Positions 8,411-16,444 of a stretch of DNA of 27,719 nucleotides are shown here, one piece after another (the first letter of the stretch is position 1; each line of letters starts with the position of its first letter). Made by a program: the position numbers and the translations under genes. Origin of the DNA: JAUVIB01 sp964424545 (GTDB lineage: Bacteria; Calditrichota; Calditrichia; Calditrichales; Calditrichaceae); the NCBI GenBank assembly GCA_964424545.1, contig CAYRJN010000028.1, forward strand, positions 1 to 27,719, read 5' to 3'. Under the pieces are notes generated by a model. It saw only the letters and a list, made by a program, of their open reading frames with translations, was not told the DNA's origin and did not search any database.

Positions 8411-11293
8411 TTAATAACGCACGATTAAACCGACTTGGATTCTTCTTGGCTCAGAGAACCAATTGGGATTATTATCCCATTCCTGCAATGTAAACTGCCC
8501 GCCCTGCTTAAGCATTCTTTCCTGAATAACCAAATCTTCCGGCCTTCTGGCATTTTGCGTCGCTCTGCCTGTGGTTGAGAAAACATAATTTTCGTTTAAG
8601 TGATCAAACAAATTATAGACACGAAGGAAAAGCGAAAGATCCGCTTTGCCGATTTTAAAATGTTTACGGCCCATCAAGTCCAAGGTATAACGCGTCGGTT
8701 TGCGCGCGCTGTTTTTAAATTCCGTTGTCGGCAGCTGTAATTCTTCTACGCTGGTTGGGCTGTATGGCAACCCGCTGCCGATGCGGCCTATTAAACTCAC
8801 AAGCCAATTGTTAGGACGAGACATATTAAACGTTAGATTTACCGTATGACGTTGGTCCCAATCAAGCGGCAGTACCTGCCGCTCAACAAACTGAACGGGG
8901 TCGTCGCTCATTCTTGTCGAAACCTGAATTAATTGAATAAAATTGGGATCGGAAGCGCTGCCGTTTGCATATTGCAACGTATAATCGATTGTTCCGGAAA
9001 ATAATCCTGTTTGTAATGTCCGCAAAGAAAGAGTGATACCCTTAACATTACCGTAATCCCGATTTATATAACGATAATAGCCCACGGCGTCTACCGTTCT
9101 TATCGCTTCCAGGCCCAACAGGTTCCTTATATCCTTATAATACATGGTTAAATCACCCACAAGCCAATTAGCCAATTGCTGTTGCAAACCGATTTCATAA
9201 GCGACGGTGCTTTCCGGACCTAAATCAGGATCACCGATTGTCCGACCTTGAAGCAATAAGGAGGTAAGATTTTCATCAATGGGATTTCTATACAATAACG
9301 AAAAGCTCGGCATCTGGAAAAAATGACCGTATGAAACATGAAAAGCGCCCGTTGCCGATATAGGGAATGAAAGTCCTATACGCGGACTAAGCTGCATTTT
9401 AGAAGTAGCGTCTTTCAAATTATCGGAATTGCCGATTTGATCGGATAAATCTCTTTCATTTACAATTGTTTTAGCCTGCGGTTCAAAATAATCAAAGCGT
9501 AATCCCGCATTTACAATAACCTTGCCCAGCTCTAATTTATCCTGTGCATAAGCGGCAAACTCAATAGGTTTACGCGTATAGTTTATATAACTGCCGTCGG
9601 TCGTTTTGGCCAATCGAAGTTTTGTTGTTCCATAAATATCGTTCCAATTCTGCCAATAGTTGACCATGGCATCCCAATATTCACCGAAATCATAATTTTT
9701 GCCGTTAATGGCCGTGGTGTAAGCATAATTACGCCATTCCTCGGTCGCCACCAACGGTCTGTTAAAATAGTGTATATCATGCTGCTTTGCTTCAAATCCT
9801 ATTTTAACAAAATTATATTTATCAAGCTGCCAATTAAAATCGCCGTTTGCAAGGTACAAATCTCTTGTAGTATTTCCGCGTCCCCATTGGTTATCGCCCT
9901 GCACGAAACCGGTCTGACTGTCCGACGCGCCCAAAGGTTGATATCCGCTGTCTCCGGGATAATCGGCAATATCCACATTTTGATACAAATAACTTTCGGA
10001 ATAATTGTGCTGATAGGATGCCCTCAAATTGATAAACATATTTTGGGTAGGGCTATATTGTGCATAAAGAAAATGATGTAACGATTTTCCGTAACCGTAA
10101 TTACGTCCGTCCGGCGCATACCGCCAACTGTCGCTATACCCCTGCCCGTTTGTGTTTGAACTGAATATGGAATAAGTGAAACGAAGCGTCGGCATGGCTT
10201 GATAGATTACTTTGGCCGTCATATCGAATAATTCCGAAGGCGTCATAACAACTATAGAACGGTCGCCGGTAACTAATGAATCTGGAATTGGAATTCTCCC
10301 TAAACTCGAAGCCTGTGTAGTATTCTTTTCACTAAACCAGCGGCGATAGGCGTTTATTTTCCATCCGTCAAGGGGATTATAGCGTCGTTCGCCCTGCAAA
10401 TAACCTTCTGCCGTATGATATCTCGCGCTGATGAAAAATCCGAGATTCTTAAAAAACAACGGCCCGCTTAAAGTGGCTTGAATATTTTTTTCGGCCAACG
10501 GATTAAATTGATTAATACCAATAAAACGATCGGTTTTATTACTTAAGTTATCACCGGAAAAAACCTGAACCTGACCATGAAATTCCTTACTGGCCCCTTT
10601 GGTAACCACGTTAATAACAGCCGATTGCGCAGAACCGTATTCCGCATTAAATGTACCGCTGATAACCTGTAATTCTTTAACGAAAGAATTCTCAACATTT
10701 ACATTACTGCCACCGGATTGTGAGAAAGCGTTTGAAACCGGTACGCCGTCAATCATATAGGCAACTTCTCTCGAACGGCCGCCGCGAAAATGGATATCCC
10801 CTCCGGAACCCGTAACAACGCCGGCCTGTAATCTTATAACAGTTGACAGCTCCTGAACCGGCATATCATTGATGGCCTTATCATCCACAATGCTCATTGT
10901 ACTGGTACGGTCAGCTTCAATAGGCGGACGCGTCGCTTCAACCACAACCGCTTCCCCTTCGAGCACTTGCTCCGATAGTTTTGCATTTTGACGCGTGGTT
11001 CTATCACTAAAAACCTTAACGTCTTTTATGGTTACCTGAGAATAACCGACCATATCAAAAATCAAATCATACGTTCCGGGAGGGATATTAATGATACTGA
11101 AATATCCATCTACATCCGTCGATGCGCCGTAGGGATAATCCTTTAAATAGACATTTACGCCGGCCAAAGGATTGTTATCATTCTTATCGGTCACTTGCCC
11201 CGTAATTTTTCCCGTCGTCCCGGCTAAAGCCGTTTCTAATGGAATTGTGTAGAAAAGTAATGACACAAAAACCAACCTAATTAGTTTTCTCAT
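8411..11293 (-). CDS. TonB-dependent outer-membrane receptor with carboxypeptidase-regulatory-like N-terminal domain
   Basis: About 960 residues. The ATG at 11291-11293 is preferred because GAAAGGG lies five bases before it; an upstream in-frame ATG at 11311 adds six residues but has no ribosome site. Domains: signal peptide (MRKLIRLVFVSLLFYTI ... ALAG), carboxypeptidase-D-regulatory-like Ig fold at about 25-110 (GKITGQVTDKNDNNPLAGVN, then DVDGYFSI and IPPGTYDL), plug at about 125-235 (MPVQELSTVIRLQAG ... VAYMIDGVPV ... FNAEYGSAQSAVINVVTKG), then a 22-strand-type barrel ending in a C-terminal Tyr. Such receptors take up a substrate, unknown here, across the outer membrane using TonB-ExbBD energy. 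No SusD-like lipoprotein follows, so it is not a classical Sus pair. It starts 58 bp after the RpiR-type regulator gene, suggesting that this regulator controls the operon. Confidence 0.92.
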   Translation of the reverse strand: MRKLIRLVFVSLLFYTIPLETALAGTTGKITGQVTDKNDNNPLAGVNVYLKDYPYGASTDVDGYFSIINIPPGTYDLIFDMVGYSQVTIKDVKVFSDRTTRQNAKLSEQVLEGEAVVVEATRPPIEADRTSTMSIVDDKAINDMPVQELSTVIRLQAGVVTGSGGDIHFRGGRSREVAYMIDGVPVSNAFSQSGGSNVNVENSFVKELQVISGTFNAEYGSAQSAVINVVTKGASKEFHGQVQVFSGDNLSNKTDRFIGINQFNPLAEKNIQATLSGPLFFKNLGFFISARYHTAEGYLQGERRYNPLDGWKINAYRRWFSEKNTTQASSLGRIPIPDSLVTGDRSIVVMTPSELFDMTAKVIYQAMPTLRFTYSIFSSNTNGQGYSDSWRYAPDGRNYGYGKSLHHFLYAQYSPTQNMFINLRASYQHNYSESYLYQNVDIADYPGDSGYQPLGASDSQTGFVQGDNQWGRGNTTRDLYLANGDFNWQLDKYNFVKIGFEAKQHDIHYFNRPLVATEEWRNYAYTTAINGKNYDFGEYWDAMVNYWQNWNDIYGTTKLRLAKTTDGSYINYTRKPIEFAAYAQDKLELGKVIVNAGLRFDYFEPQAKTIVNERDLSDQIGNSDNLKDATSKMQLSPRIGLSFPISATGAFHVSYGHFFQMPSFSLLYRNPIDENLTSLLLQGRTIGDPDLGPESTVAYEIGLQQQLANWLVGDLTMYYKDIRNLLGLEAIRTVDAVGYYRYINRDYGNVKGITLSLRTLQTGLFSGTIDYTLQYANGSASDPNFIQLIQVSTRMSDDPVQFVERQVLPLDWDQRHTVNLTFNMSRPNNWLVSLIGRIGSGLPYSPTSVEELQLPTTEFKNSARKPTRYTLDLMGRKHFKIGKADLSLFLRVYNLFDHLNENYVFSTTGRATQNARRPEDLVIQERMLKQGGQFTLQEWDNNPNWFSEPRRIQVGLIVRY

Positions 11294-11298
11294 CTTAA

Positions 11299-11305
11299 CC
11301 CTTTC
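11299..11305 (-). promoter_or_regulatory. Ribosome-binding site that decides the TonB-receptor start
   Basis: On the minus strand GAAAGGG sits five bases before the ATG at 11291-11293. The upstream in-frame ATG at 11309-11311 is preceded only by an AT-rich run with no purine-rich site, so the inner start is favoured. Confidence 0.7.
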
Positions 11306-11351
11306 AGTCATCTGTTAATTTATTTACTCTATCCGTTTATTTATTATAACG

Positions 11352-12197
11352 TTATGTTGTTACATCCGATAAACTATATTCATTTTCAAAATTAAATTCT
11401 TTATTTATTTTCCCCGCTATGTTCCTCTTCAATTCAATCAAAAGCAACTCTAAGATTGCCAATTGCGATATTCTGGATTGACAGGAAAAACTGCCGAGAA
11501 GATTATTCGGCGTACTGGTAAGTAAAACATATTGGGATACATCGGACAAGGGCGACGGTAAAAAATTCGTTAACCCTACCGTCACGGCGCCGTATTCGCG
11601 GGCAATTTTAATGCCTGATATCACTTCTTCTGTTTCACCGGCATGCGAAATACCGATTACAACATCGGATGCGTTTAAAATAGGGATAATATTCTGAATA
11701 ATAGAGCGGTCGTGTAAATAAACGGCGTATATTCCCAGTCCGACGAGAGAATCGCTTAAAATATGCGCTACGCCGGCAGATCCGCCCATGCCGAGAATAA
11801 CGGTTCTACTGGCGTTAAGTATTTTTTCGGCAACACTTTGGATAACGCTAAATTCAATATTTTTTATTGTGGATTCATTTTGCAGATTTATATTTCGCAA
11901 AAAAGCGTCTTTAATACTGGAGGGATCGTCTTCCGGAGTTATTTCCATCGCTACGCTTTGTCCGCTGCGTAATAACTCGGGAATTAAAGCGGTTTTAAAA
12001 TCCGAAAAACTTTGATAACCGAGCGAACGGCAAAACCGCAGTACCGTCGCATCGCTCGTGTCGCATTTATCCGCTAATCCTTGCAAAGAAAGCAAGACTA
12101 CTTCATCCAAATGCTTTTGGACAAACTCAGCGACGCGCTTTTCCGATTTTCGCAAACCGTTGTATCGTCTGTTGATTAAATAAACCGGACTCTTCAT
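11352..12197 (-). CDS. MurR/RpiR-family transcriptional regulator with SIS domain
   Basis: 281 residues, a normal length for the family. Residues 1-77 form the RpiR-type helix-turn-helix: LRKSEKRVAEFV, LSLQGLADKCDTSDATVLRF, CRSLGYQSFSDFK. Residues about 105-260 form a SIS sugar-phosphate-binding domain, with the phosphate-binding segment VILGMGGSAGVAHILSDSL and the second loop VVIGISHAGETEEVI. Family members usually sense a phosphosugar (for example MurNAc-6-P or glucosamine derivatives) and repress or activate catabolic and uptake genes. It is the first gene of the run that includes the TonB receptor, the secreted protein and the PorV-family gene, so autoregulation of that operon is likely. 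The effector cannot be told from the sequence. A 7-bp inverted repeat upstream is a candidate operator. Confidence 0.92.
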   Translation of the reverse strand: MKSPVYLINRRYNGLRKSEKRVAEFVQKHLDEVVLLSLQGLADKCDTSDATVLRFCRSLGYQSFSDFKTALIPELLRSGQSVAMEITPEDDPSSIKDAFLRNINLQNESTIKNIEFSVIQSVAEKILNASRTVILGMGGSAGVAHILSDSLVGLGIYAVYLHDRSIIQNIIPILNASDVVIGISHAGETEEVISGIKIAREYGAVTVGLTNFLPSPLSDVSQYVLLTSTPNNLLGSFSCQSRISQLAILELLLIELKRNIAGKINKEFNFENEYSLSDVTT

Positions 12198-12234
12198 TTT
12201 AATTCCAGTTTCATTGAGAATAAAGACATTTTAA

Positions 12235-12254
12235 TTAATTCTAATAGGAATTAA
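12235..12254 (-). promoter_or_regulatory. Candidate operator upstream of the rpiR-type gene
   Basis: Perfect inverted repeat TTAATTC / GAATTAA with a 6-base spacer, 38 bp before the regulator start. RpiR-family proteins commonly bind short AT-rich palindromes and often control themselves, so this is a reasonable candidate. In such an AT-rich stretch it could also be chance. Confidence 0.3.
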
Positions 12255-12283
12255 AAAAAACAACATATTTCAGACATTTTCAA

Positions 12284-12396
12284 TATTATTTTTAGAATAT
12301 TTTTTATATGCGTACAATTTTATATTCCTTCTTTCAAAGGAATGACACTTCGACGACTCACGCTGCACTTTTTTCATAAATTAATCTGTGAAGCTA
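12284..12396 (+). repeat. Dispersed repeat, partial copy R2 (right hairpin plus flanks)
   Basis: Contains the right-hand hairpin of the family (ATTCCTTCTTTCAAAGGAAT then GAC, 12324-12346). The following bases to about 12396 (CTGC, a T-rich run, then GAAGCTAT) resemble the flanks of the copies at 14169 and 18276. The preceding 40 bases (12284-12325) resemble 14057-14098 with a small gap. The usual left hairpin is not recognisable. Confidence 0.55.
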
Positions 12397-12610
12397 TATT
12401 CTATACACAAACATACTTGATATTATTTATATAAATAACGGAGACGGAGTCGGAGTAAGATTTCGGGAAAGCTGAATCTCACAACTTCCATATGAAATGA
12501 GATCGTATCGTTGAAATCTATATCCAAGCCCTCTTGTTGCTAATACGACAGAATTTACATTTTATTGTAACTATCACTACAAGTAATATATTAATATGAA
12601 ATTTCAATGT

Positions 12611-12659
12611 CAAAAAAAAAATTTGCTATCTTTTTTTTATAATTTTTCTAAAAATAGCA
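12611..12659 (-). terminator. Intrinsic terminator of the glycerol-3-phosphate cluster
   Basis: Read on the minus strand just after the transporter stop: a 10-bp stem TGCTATTTTT / AAAGATAGCA (one G-T pair) with an A-rich loop, then AATTTTTTTTTG. The long T tract and the position four bases past the stop codon make this a strong factor-independent terminator. Confidence 0.8.
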
Positions 12660-12662
12660 TCG

Positions 12663-14000
12663 TTAATTTTCACCTACCCGATTCCACAACGTTGCCATTA
12701 ATGCCGCGCATATAACGGAAAGACCTATAAGCGCATAAAAAACCCCGTTCCACCCGGCGACCGATTGTAAAAAACCGACAACCGTGGTCATTATTGCCGG
12801 CCCTAACGAACCCATACCGTTTACAAATCCGGCGGCCGTGCTTGCGCCTTTTCTTGAGCCGTAATCCATTACCGCTACGGCGGAAACGACAAAATCAGGC
12901 CCCATGGTAAAAAAACCGACCAATCCCATAGCGATAGGAATTAATCCGTTCGATGCCTGCCAAAAAAAGACAAGGGAAATTGTCAAACCGAGAAGCATAA
13001 TCACGCTGATAGGCGCGCGACGCGAGGCAAACATTACATCGGAGAGATAGCTGGCAGCAAAAGTGCCGCCTATGCCCACAAGCGCAAACAAGACGGTAAT
13101 ATAACCGGCATTCTCCGTTGAAAATCCTTTTTCAATAGCAAGATAGGTCGTTATAAGAAACATAAAAGTATAGCGTATAAATTTTATGCCAAAATAGGTT
13201 ATACCCAAAATCCAAATCGGTCCCTGACGCAATACCTCCTTGGCATTTTCCAGCATATTCACTTTTTCAGCCCCTTTTTTATCGCCCTCTTCTATTTTTT
13301 GATTATGAAACACAGCGATGGGCGGCAATCCCACGTCTTCCGGCTTATCGCGCAAAAGTAAAAACACAATCACCGAAACGACAGCCAAAGCAATGGAAGC
13401 CACCCAAAATATCCAACGCCAATCGGAATAAGCGACTTCACTGCCGTCCGGGCGGACTGCGGTTAAAACGGCGGCATGACCGATAACAAAAGAGGCCAAA
13501 GCCGTCGCCACTACATCGCCGACCGTATAACTTGTCCCCCATATACTCATCACTTTACCGCGTTCCCGTACGGAAAACCAGTTGGACATACCCTTTATTA
13601 CGGAAGGCCAGCCGCTTGACTGGGCATACCCGTTAATGGTCCATAAAAGAAAGAGAACTATTACGGAAGTTGAGAAACCAAAAAGGAGGTTCATCAATAT
13701 AGTAGTAAACAACCCGAGCCCTAACATTAAACGAGAACCTAATTTATCGCCAAGTACGCCATTGGCGAATTGTCCGATAGCATAGGCCCAGAAATAGCCG
13801 CTCATTATAAAGGTAATCGTGCTGAATTCCCAACCGAATTCTTTCATCATTTCCGGCGGAGCGATAGAAATCGTCTTCCTGCCAAGGTAAAATCCCGCAT
13901 AGGCAATCCAGGTTCCAAACCAGGCCGCTATGCGCCAAAATTTATATTTCTTGTCAATTTTGGGATCTTGTCCTTCTCGAATAACACTTTCCGTTGTCAC
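12663..14000 (-). CDS. MFS transporter of the organophosphate:phosphate antiporter (OPA) family, GlpT/UhpT-like
   Basis: 445 residues with about twelve membrane segments and the usual MFS half-repeat. The first helix has YAGFYLGRKTISIAPPEM and helix 7 has YFGIKFIRYTFMFLITTYL. Arg41 and Arg276 align by eye with the two phosphate-binding arginines of E. coli GlpT (Arg45 and Arg269), which supports an organophosphate substrate. The loop GDKLGSRLML is the MFS signature. Family members exchange glycerol-3-phosphate or hexose phosphates for phosphate across the inner membrane. The start is GTG at 13998-14000 with AGGAG five bases before it; an ATG overlapping it is out of frame and meets a stop at once. 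It is last in the cluster with glycerol-3-phosphate dehydrogenase, so glycerol-3-phosphate is the likeliest substrate (inference). A repeat-bearing 285-bp gap separates it from the HAD gene. Confidence 0.85.
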   Translation of the reverse strand: MTTESVIREGQDPKIDKKYKFWRIAAWFGTWIAYAGFYLGRKTISIAPPEMMKEFGWEFSTITFIMSGYFWAYAIGQFANGVLGDKLGSRLMLGLGLFTTILMNLLFGFSTSVIVLFLLWTINGYAQSSGWPSVIKGMSNWFSVRERGKVMSIWGTSYTVGDVVATALASFVIGHAAVLTAVRPDGSEVAYSDWRWIFWVASIALAVVSVIVFLLLRDKPEDVGLPPIAVFHNQKIEEGDKKGAEKVNMLENAKEVLRQGPIWILGITYFGIKFIRYTFMFLITTYLAIEKGFSTENAGYITVLFALVGIGGTFAASYLSDVMFASRRAPISVIMLLGLTISLVFFWQASNGLIPIAMGLVGFFTMGPDFVVSAVAVMDYGSRKGASTAAGFVNGMGSLGPAIMTTVVGFLQSVAGWNGVFYALIGLSVICAALMATLWNRVGEN

Positions 14001-14168
14001 ATTCTCTCCTATGTTTTAGTAAAGGAATTTCAAAAACCAAGCTATTTAGAACATACAAAACATTATTTTTGGAATATTTTTGTATACATACGATTTTAGA
14101 TTATCCTCTCAAATCGACGATGAAAAATAATTATATAGCATACTATTATTCCACCATGCGCCCCCATT

Positions 14169-14246
14169 GTCATTCCCGCATGTTTTAAGCGGGAATCTTA
14201 ATTTTTCCTTTATCGCCTTCCGGATTCCTCCTTGAACAGCAATGAC
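14169..14246 (+). repeat. Dispersed 78-bp two-hairpin repeat, copy R3
   Basis: Starts GTCATTCC and ends CAATGAC. The left hairpin is the best in the window: ATTCCCGC / GCGGGAAT, 8 bp with a 9-base loop (14172-14196). The right hairpin is degenerate. It fills most of the 285-bp gap between the HAD gene and the OPA transporter gene, and could act as an mRNA-processing or stabilising hairpin there. Bases 14057-14098 of the same gap resemble 12284-12325. Confidence 0.75.
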
Positions 14247-14285
14247 AGGCGCACTGCTCTTATCCATAAATCTGCAACCCGATGC

Positions 14286-15095
14286 TTATAAATAATTCAA
14301 AATATCAATTGTTTTTTCAACAACAAACGACGGTTGATAAGGCGAATTGCGCAGTTCCTCTTTTTTTGTTTTTCCGCTTAATACCAGAATATTTAATATA
14401 TTATTTTCAAATCCCATCCTGATATCCGCATCGAGACGATCGCCGACGATCGCCACTTTTTCTTTACTTAAATTAAGACGGCGCAAAAAAGAATTTACCA
14501 TCTCGATATTCGGCTTGCCGATAAATTTTGCTTTTATCTTGGTCGAAGCGGTTATAGCCGCCGCTAAAGCGCCAACGTCGGGACGGTAATCATCAGGGCC
14601 GATCATCCAATTGTTGTCGGCATGCGTAGCGATAAACGGAACACCTCTACGCACATAACGCGCCGCTTTGTCCAATTTGGCAAAAGTGCAGGTTAAATCA
14701 TAAGCTAAAACCACATAATTCGGTTTCTCGGCATCAATATTAAATCCGGCGTCCGCAAAATCATTTTCAACCTCAGGCGTCGCCAATAAATATATATCCA
14801 GCCGGCTTTTTAAAGATTTTAAATATTCGATAGTAGCTTCCGCAGAACTGAGTATCTGCTGCGGCGAGGCCTTGATTCCCAGTCCCGCTAATTTCTCAAT
14901 ATGTTCTTTATTGGACTTGGAAGAGTTATTACTCAAGAACAGATAACGTATACCCCTTTTCTCAAGCCCCTGTAAGAAATCGACCGTCCACGAAAACGGT
15001 TGATATTCCAAATACAACGTACCGTCTTGATCAAGCACAAAAGCTTCAATATTTTTTAATTTTTCCCGTAGCTGCTTTTCATTCAAACCGACCAA
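14286..15095 (-). CDS. HAD-superfamily phosphatase, NagD-like (subclass IIA)
   Basis: 269 residues. HAD motif I is FVLDQDGTL, with nucleophile Asp22 and acid/base Asp24; motif II is FLSNNSS (Ser55); motif III is the Lys in KFIGKPN; motif IV is IVGDRLDADI. The cap between motifs II and III and the GKPN context place it in the NagD / 4-nitrophenylphosphatase / phosphoglycolate phosphatase group. Members dephosphorylate small phosphates, including glycerol-3-phosphate in some organisms (mammalian PGP and mycobacterial Rv1692, from memory). Its place between glycerol-3-phosphate dehydrogenase and an OPA transporter suggests glycerol-3-phosphate or a related triose-phosphate product as substrate (inference). 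The start is TTG at 15093-15095, preceded by AAGGG at seven bases; no in-frame ATG or GTG exists before motif I, so a TTG start is forced unless the gene starts further upstream. Confidence 0.85.
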   Translation of the reverse strand: MVGLNEKQLREKLKNIEAFVLDQDGTLYLEYQPFSWTVDFLQGLEKRGIRYLFLSNNSSKSNKEHIEKLAGLGIKASPQQILSSAEATIEYLKSLKSRLDIYLLATPEVENDFADAGFNIDAEKPNYVVLAYDLTCTFAKLDKAARYVRRGVPFIATHADNNWMIGPDDYRPDVGALAAAITASTKIKAKFIGKPNIEMVNSFLRRLNLSKEKVAIVGDRLDADIRMGFENNILNILVLSGKTKKEELRNSPYQPSFVVEKTIDILNYL

Positions 15096-15196
15096 AAGTT
15101 ATCCCTTATTATGTTAACATATTATGAATAAATCATGTCATTTTAGCGCTGTTATGCATTACTATTTGGCAAAAAATTCTTACTTTATATTGCTCT

Positions 15197-16444
15197 TTAG
15201 TCAAGAGTAACTTTTATATTGCCCGTTGAACTCACCTTTTTTACCCAATCGCCGCGAATCTCTTTAGAATAATTAGGGCCTATTTTTTTAAACGCTTTTT
15301 TGAAAAGAATATTCTCCTCTTGCCGAATGACCAACGCGCGGTCTTTAACAAAATCATTCACCCGAAAAAGGAACCTATTCATTAAAACTTTATCGCCATT
15401 CGTTTCTAATACATTAGGCGATATCCATTGTAGCGGATCGTCAACTTCTATTTTTACAATAGAATTACGCCATTCTGCGGTTTTCAAATAGGAAACGACA
15501 GCCATTGCGGCATATTTCCCTTCAATAGCGGCTATGTCTCCGGGCTCGGCTCCGCGCAATACATTTCCCGCGGCAAAAACACCCTCTTTTGAGGTTCTGA
15601 ATTGACCGTCCACAGCCGGACCTTTTGTTTTTTTATCTAATTTGATACCCCATGAACGCGCTATTTCATGATCGGGAATCCAATCTCCCGTCAAAACCAA
15701 TGTGTCGCAGTCAACTTTCTTCTTTTTTCCCGTTTTAAGATTGGTCAGCTCAACGCCGCCGACGCGTTTTTTACCATATATATCGCTGACTACCGTATTT
15801 TTCTCCAAGGGAATTTTAGTTAATAAATCGGCGCTCCACCATTTATAAGGCGTGTAGGGCGCATAGATTTGATGATCATCATATTCTGTGGTCATTAATT
15901 TTACCGCGCATCCTCCTTTATGCAGGGTATGAATTGCGGAATAACTGACTAACTCGGCGCCGACAATCACAGCCGTGTTGCCCACTTTACGGCCGAAACC
16001 GTGGACAAAATCCTGTAAAGAACCGGTATTATAAATACCCTGCGGACGATAGCCGGGAATTAATCGCGCTGTCCTTGGACGTTCCCGACATCCCGTCGCC
16101 AGTAATATGGCTTTAGCCGCAATTGTCTTGATACCTTCGGGAGTGGTAATACTTACGGTTTTTTTATCAACCAATTCCGTTACCGTTGTTTCGGTTAACA
16201 GCTTAACGCCCGTTTTTTCAATCTTTTTAATATAGCTTTTTGCATAGGCCGGACCGCTAAACACGCGATGCCTATCGCGAACGCCGAACCCGAGATGATT
16301 GCAAAGTTGCGGCACGCCGCCTCCGCGCTTATCGCGATCGACAACAATAACATCTTCTACGCCCGACTCGGAAAGCTGCAATGCTGCCGCCAACCCGGCA
16401 GGACCGGCTCCGATAATTAATACGTCCGTATTAAGCTTGAGCAT
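15197..16444 (-). CDS. FAD/NAD(P)-type oxidoreductase, partner of the glycerol-3-phosphate dehydrogenase
   Basis: 415 residues from the ATG at 16442-16444, chosen because GGAGG lies six bases upstream and the start overlaps the end of the preceding gene; an upstream in-frame start at 16492 has no such support. N-terminal FAD fold VLIIGAGPAGLAAALQL (Gly12, 14, 17), central dinucleotide domain, and the second FAD motif EGVFAAGNVLRG. In the central domain the expected GxGxxG is replaced by VIVGAELVSYSA. No CxxC redox pair is seen. It belongs to the HcnB/TM1433-like flavoproteins that pair with GlpA-like dehydrogenases and probably pass their electrons on; the acceptor is not shown. The 14-bp overlap with the dehydrogenase gene indicates coupled translation and a likely complex. 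Confidence 0.82.
   Translation of the reverse strand: MLKLNTDVLIIGAGPAGLAAALQLSESGVEDVIVVDRDKRGGGVPQLCNHLGFGVRDRHRVFSGPAYAKSYIKKIEKTGVKLLTETTVTELVDKKTVSITTPEGIKTIAAKAILLATGCRERPRTARLIPGYRPQGIYNTGSLQDFVHGFGRKVGNTAVIVGAELVSYSAIHTLHKGGCAVKLMTTEYDDHQIYAPYTPYKWWSADLLTKIPLEKNTVVSDIYGKKRVGGVELTNLKTGKKKKVDCDTLVLTGDWIPDHEIARSWGIKLDKKTKGPAVDGQFRTSKEGVFAAGNVLRGAEPGDIAAIEGKYAAMAVVSYLKTAEWRNSIVKIEVDDPLQWISPNVLETNGDKVLMNRFLFRVNDFVKDRALVIRQEENILFKKAFKKIGPNYSKEIRGDWVKKVSSTGNIKVTLD

Larger units (their letters stand above)
12198..12662. other. Gene-free interval between the OPA transporter and the rpiR-type gene
   Basis: AT-rich, no credible ORF. It contains, from left to right, a candidate operator (12235-12254), a partial dispersed repeat (12284-12396), a perfect 14-bp AT palindrome (TATTTATATAAATA near 12424), a short run with three CGGAG units near 12441-12456, and the transporter terminator at the right end. 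The promoter of the rpiR-receptor operon should be here; I see no clear -35/-10 pair. Confidence 0.6.

Noticed and set aside
8411..11311. SusC/SusD nutrient-uptake pair
   Set aside because: The receptor has the right N-terminal domain, but the following gene has no SusD-like lipobox or TPR-type fold; it carries a T9SS sorting domain instead.
12541..12557. TAATACGAC resembling the start of a phage T7 promoter
   Set aside because: Only the first nine bases agree and the rest differs; chance match in AT-rich DNA.
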